Shown here in pieces: positions 6,075 through 6,863 of a stretch of DNA of 6,863 nt (within the stretch, counting starts at the first letter, position 1; every line of letters begins with the position of its first letter). Position numbers and translations under genes: made by a program. A model generated the notes under the pieces. The model had not been told where the DNA came from. It saw only the letters and a program-made list of their open reading frames with translations, and ran no database searches. The stretch is from positions 1 to 6,863 of the forward strand of contig JBBIJV010000190.1 of the NCBI GenBank assembly GCA_037445815.1. The letters run 5' to 3'. Source of the stretch: FEN-1219 sp037445815 (GTDB lineage: Bacteria > Pseudomonadota > Gammaproteobacteria > Steroidobacterales > Rariloculaceae).

Positions 6075-6863
6075 ATGGCGTGGGCGTCCGTGAGCGAGCA
6101 TGAGCTGCCGCGGCGCGTACTACTGGTGGGCGCGTCGGGGTTGATCGGCAGCGCCGCGATGGCTCGTTTCCGCACGGAAGGCGTCGCCGTGCGCGCCGTT
6201 GCGAGGCGGCCCGGGCAGGCGCAGGACGGCGTCGAGTGGCGGGCGCTCGATCTCGCCGATCTTCGCGACGCAACCGCCTGGTTGCCGCTGCTCGAGGGCG
6301 TCGACGCCGTCGTCAACTGCGCCGGCGTGCTGCAAGGCAGCCGCGAGCTCAACGCCGTGCACGTCGACAGCGCGCGCGCCTTGTATGCGGCCTGCGAGCG
6401 CACCGGAGTACGGCGGGTCGTGCACCTGTCGGCGATCGGCGTCGAGCGCAATGCGATCAGCGAGTATTCCGAGACGAAACGCGCGGGCGAGGAAGCGCTG
6501 ATGGCGACGCCGCTCGACTGGGTCGTGTTGCGGCCGTCCGTCGTCGTGGGCCGGGCGGCGTACGGCGGCAGCGCGCTCTTCCGCGGTCTCGCGGCGCTGC
6601 CCGTCGTGCCCGAGTTTTCGAACGCGGGCGAGCTGCAAGTCGTCGCGCTCGACGAGGTCGCCGCGACGATCGTCGCGCTGTCGCGCGAGAATGCCCCGGC
6701 GCGCATCGCGCTCGACGTGGCCGGCCCGGAGCGGCTCACGCTGCCCGCGCTCGTCGACGTGTTTCGCGAGTGGCTGCGCTTCGGCAAAGCGCCGCGCTGG
6801 CGTATCCCGGCCTGGCTTGCCGCGTGCGGCCACGCGCTCGGCGACTTCGTGCGCGCGCTCGGC
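6075..6863 (+). CDS. Atypical SDR / NAD(P)-binding epimerase-like protein, 3' end outside window
   Basis: An open frame of 263 codons runs to the window edge without a stop. The N-terminus is a Rossmann fold: RVLLVGASGLIGSAA gives the glycine motif GASGLIG at 19-25, followed by the RAVARRPGQ segment typical of NADP-preferring members. Further along are LDLADL (58-63), DAVVNCAGVLQ (77-87), HLSAIG with S119, and YSETK with Y131 and K135 at the positions of the SDR catalytic residues. LDWVVLRPSVVVG and an IALDVAGPERLTLPALVDVFREWL-type tail follow the pattern of extended or atypical SDRs (epimerase or NDUFA9-like). The end (FGKAPRWRIPAWLAACGHAL) resembles proteins in which an SDR domain is fused to a C-terminal membrane (DoxX-like) region, but that part is not visible. 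The substrate is unknown. ATG 6075 was chosen; GTG 6090 is equally possible, as neither has a clear ribosome-binding site. It diverges from ligD and has no obvious role in end joining. Confidence 0.82.
   Translation, partial: MAWASVSEHELPRRVLLVGASGLIGSAAMARFRTEGVAVRAVARRPGQAQDGVEWRALDLADLRDATAWLPLLEGVDAVVNCAGVLQGSRELNAVHVDSARALYAACERTGVRRVVHLSAIGVERNAISEYSETKRAGEEALMATPLDWVVLRPSVVVGRAAYGGSALFRGLAALPVVPEFSNAGELQVVALDEVAATIVALSRENAPARIALDVAGPERLTLPALVDVFREWLRFGKAPRWRIPAWLAACGHALGDFVRALG

Noticed and set aside
5837..6833. Minus-strand open frames opposite the SDR gene (5837-6787, 6120-6833)
   Set aside because: The plus strand carries a clear Rossmann-fold protein. The antisense frames are Ser/Arg-rich shadows.
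1..6863. CRISPR array, tRNA/rRNA genes, insertion sequences or phage genes
   Set aside because: No regularly spaced repeats, tRNA-like or rRNA sequences, transposase motifs or terminal inverted repeats were seen. The only sizeable repeat is the two-copy duplication in ku.

Overview
The window is very GC-rich DNA with strong G/C bias at third codon positions. It reads as a chromosomal segment of a free-living bacterium, most likely from Pseudomonadota. The reasons are a LigD with the PE-LIG-POL domain order, paired Ku genes, and small secreted proteins of the DUF6152 type. This placement is an inference from gene content, and other GC-rich phyla such as Acidobacteriota remain possible.

Layout. 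(1) Bases 3-1221, plus strand: the 3' part of a secreted-type protein of unknown function, entering the window through a run of 16 glycine codons. It overlaps a small DUF6152-type protein with a signal peptide. (2) Bases 1222-1461: a 240-base gap with no confident promoter or terminator. (3) Bases 1462-3343, plus strand: two different Ku genes that overlap by 17 bases, each with a good ribosome-binding site. (4) Bases 3351-5840, minus strand: a full-length ligD that meets the second ku tail to tail, with 7 bases between the stop codons. (5) Bases 5841-6074: a divergent intergenic region with a 7-base dyad overlapping a sigma-54-like promoter sequence. (6) Bases 6075-6863, plus strand: the start of an atypical SDR-type NAD(P)-binding protein that runs off the window.

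The core is a complete bacterial non-homologous end-joining (NHEJ) locus. Ku binds and bridges broken DNA ends. LigD processes 3' ends (PE), fills in or adds nucleotides (POL) and seals the break with ATP-derived AMP (LIG). Two co-translated Ku paralogs suggest a heterodimer: the second has an extended C-terminus with a SAP/Rho-N-like module and the first does not.

The most unusual feature is inside the first ku. A 96-base segment of the Ku core is duplicated exactly and in frame, giving two identical 32-residue copies without breaking the reading frame. No wholly unknown system was recognised. The novelty lies in the duplicated Ku module, the Ku pairing, and some unexplained signals upstream of ligD.
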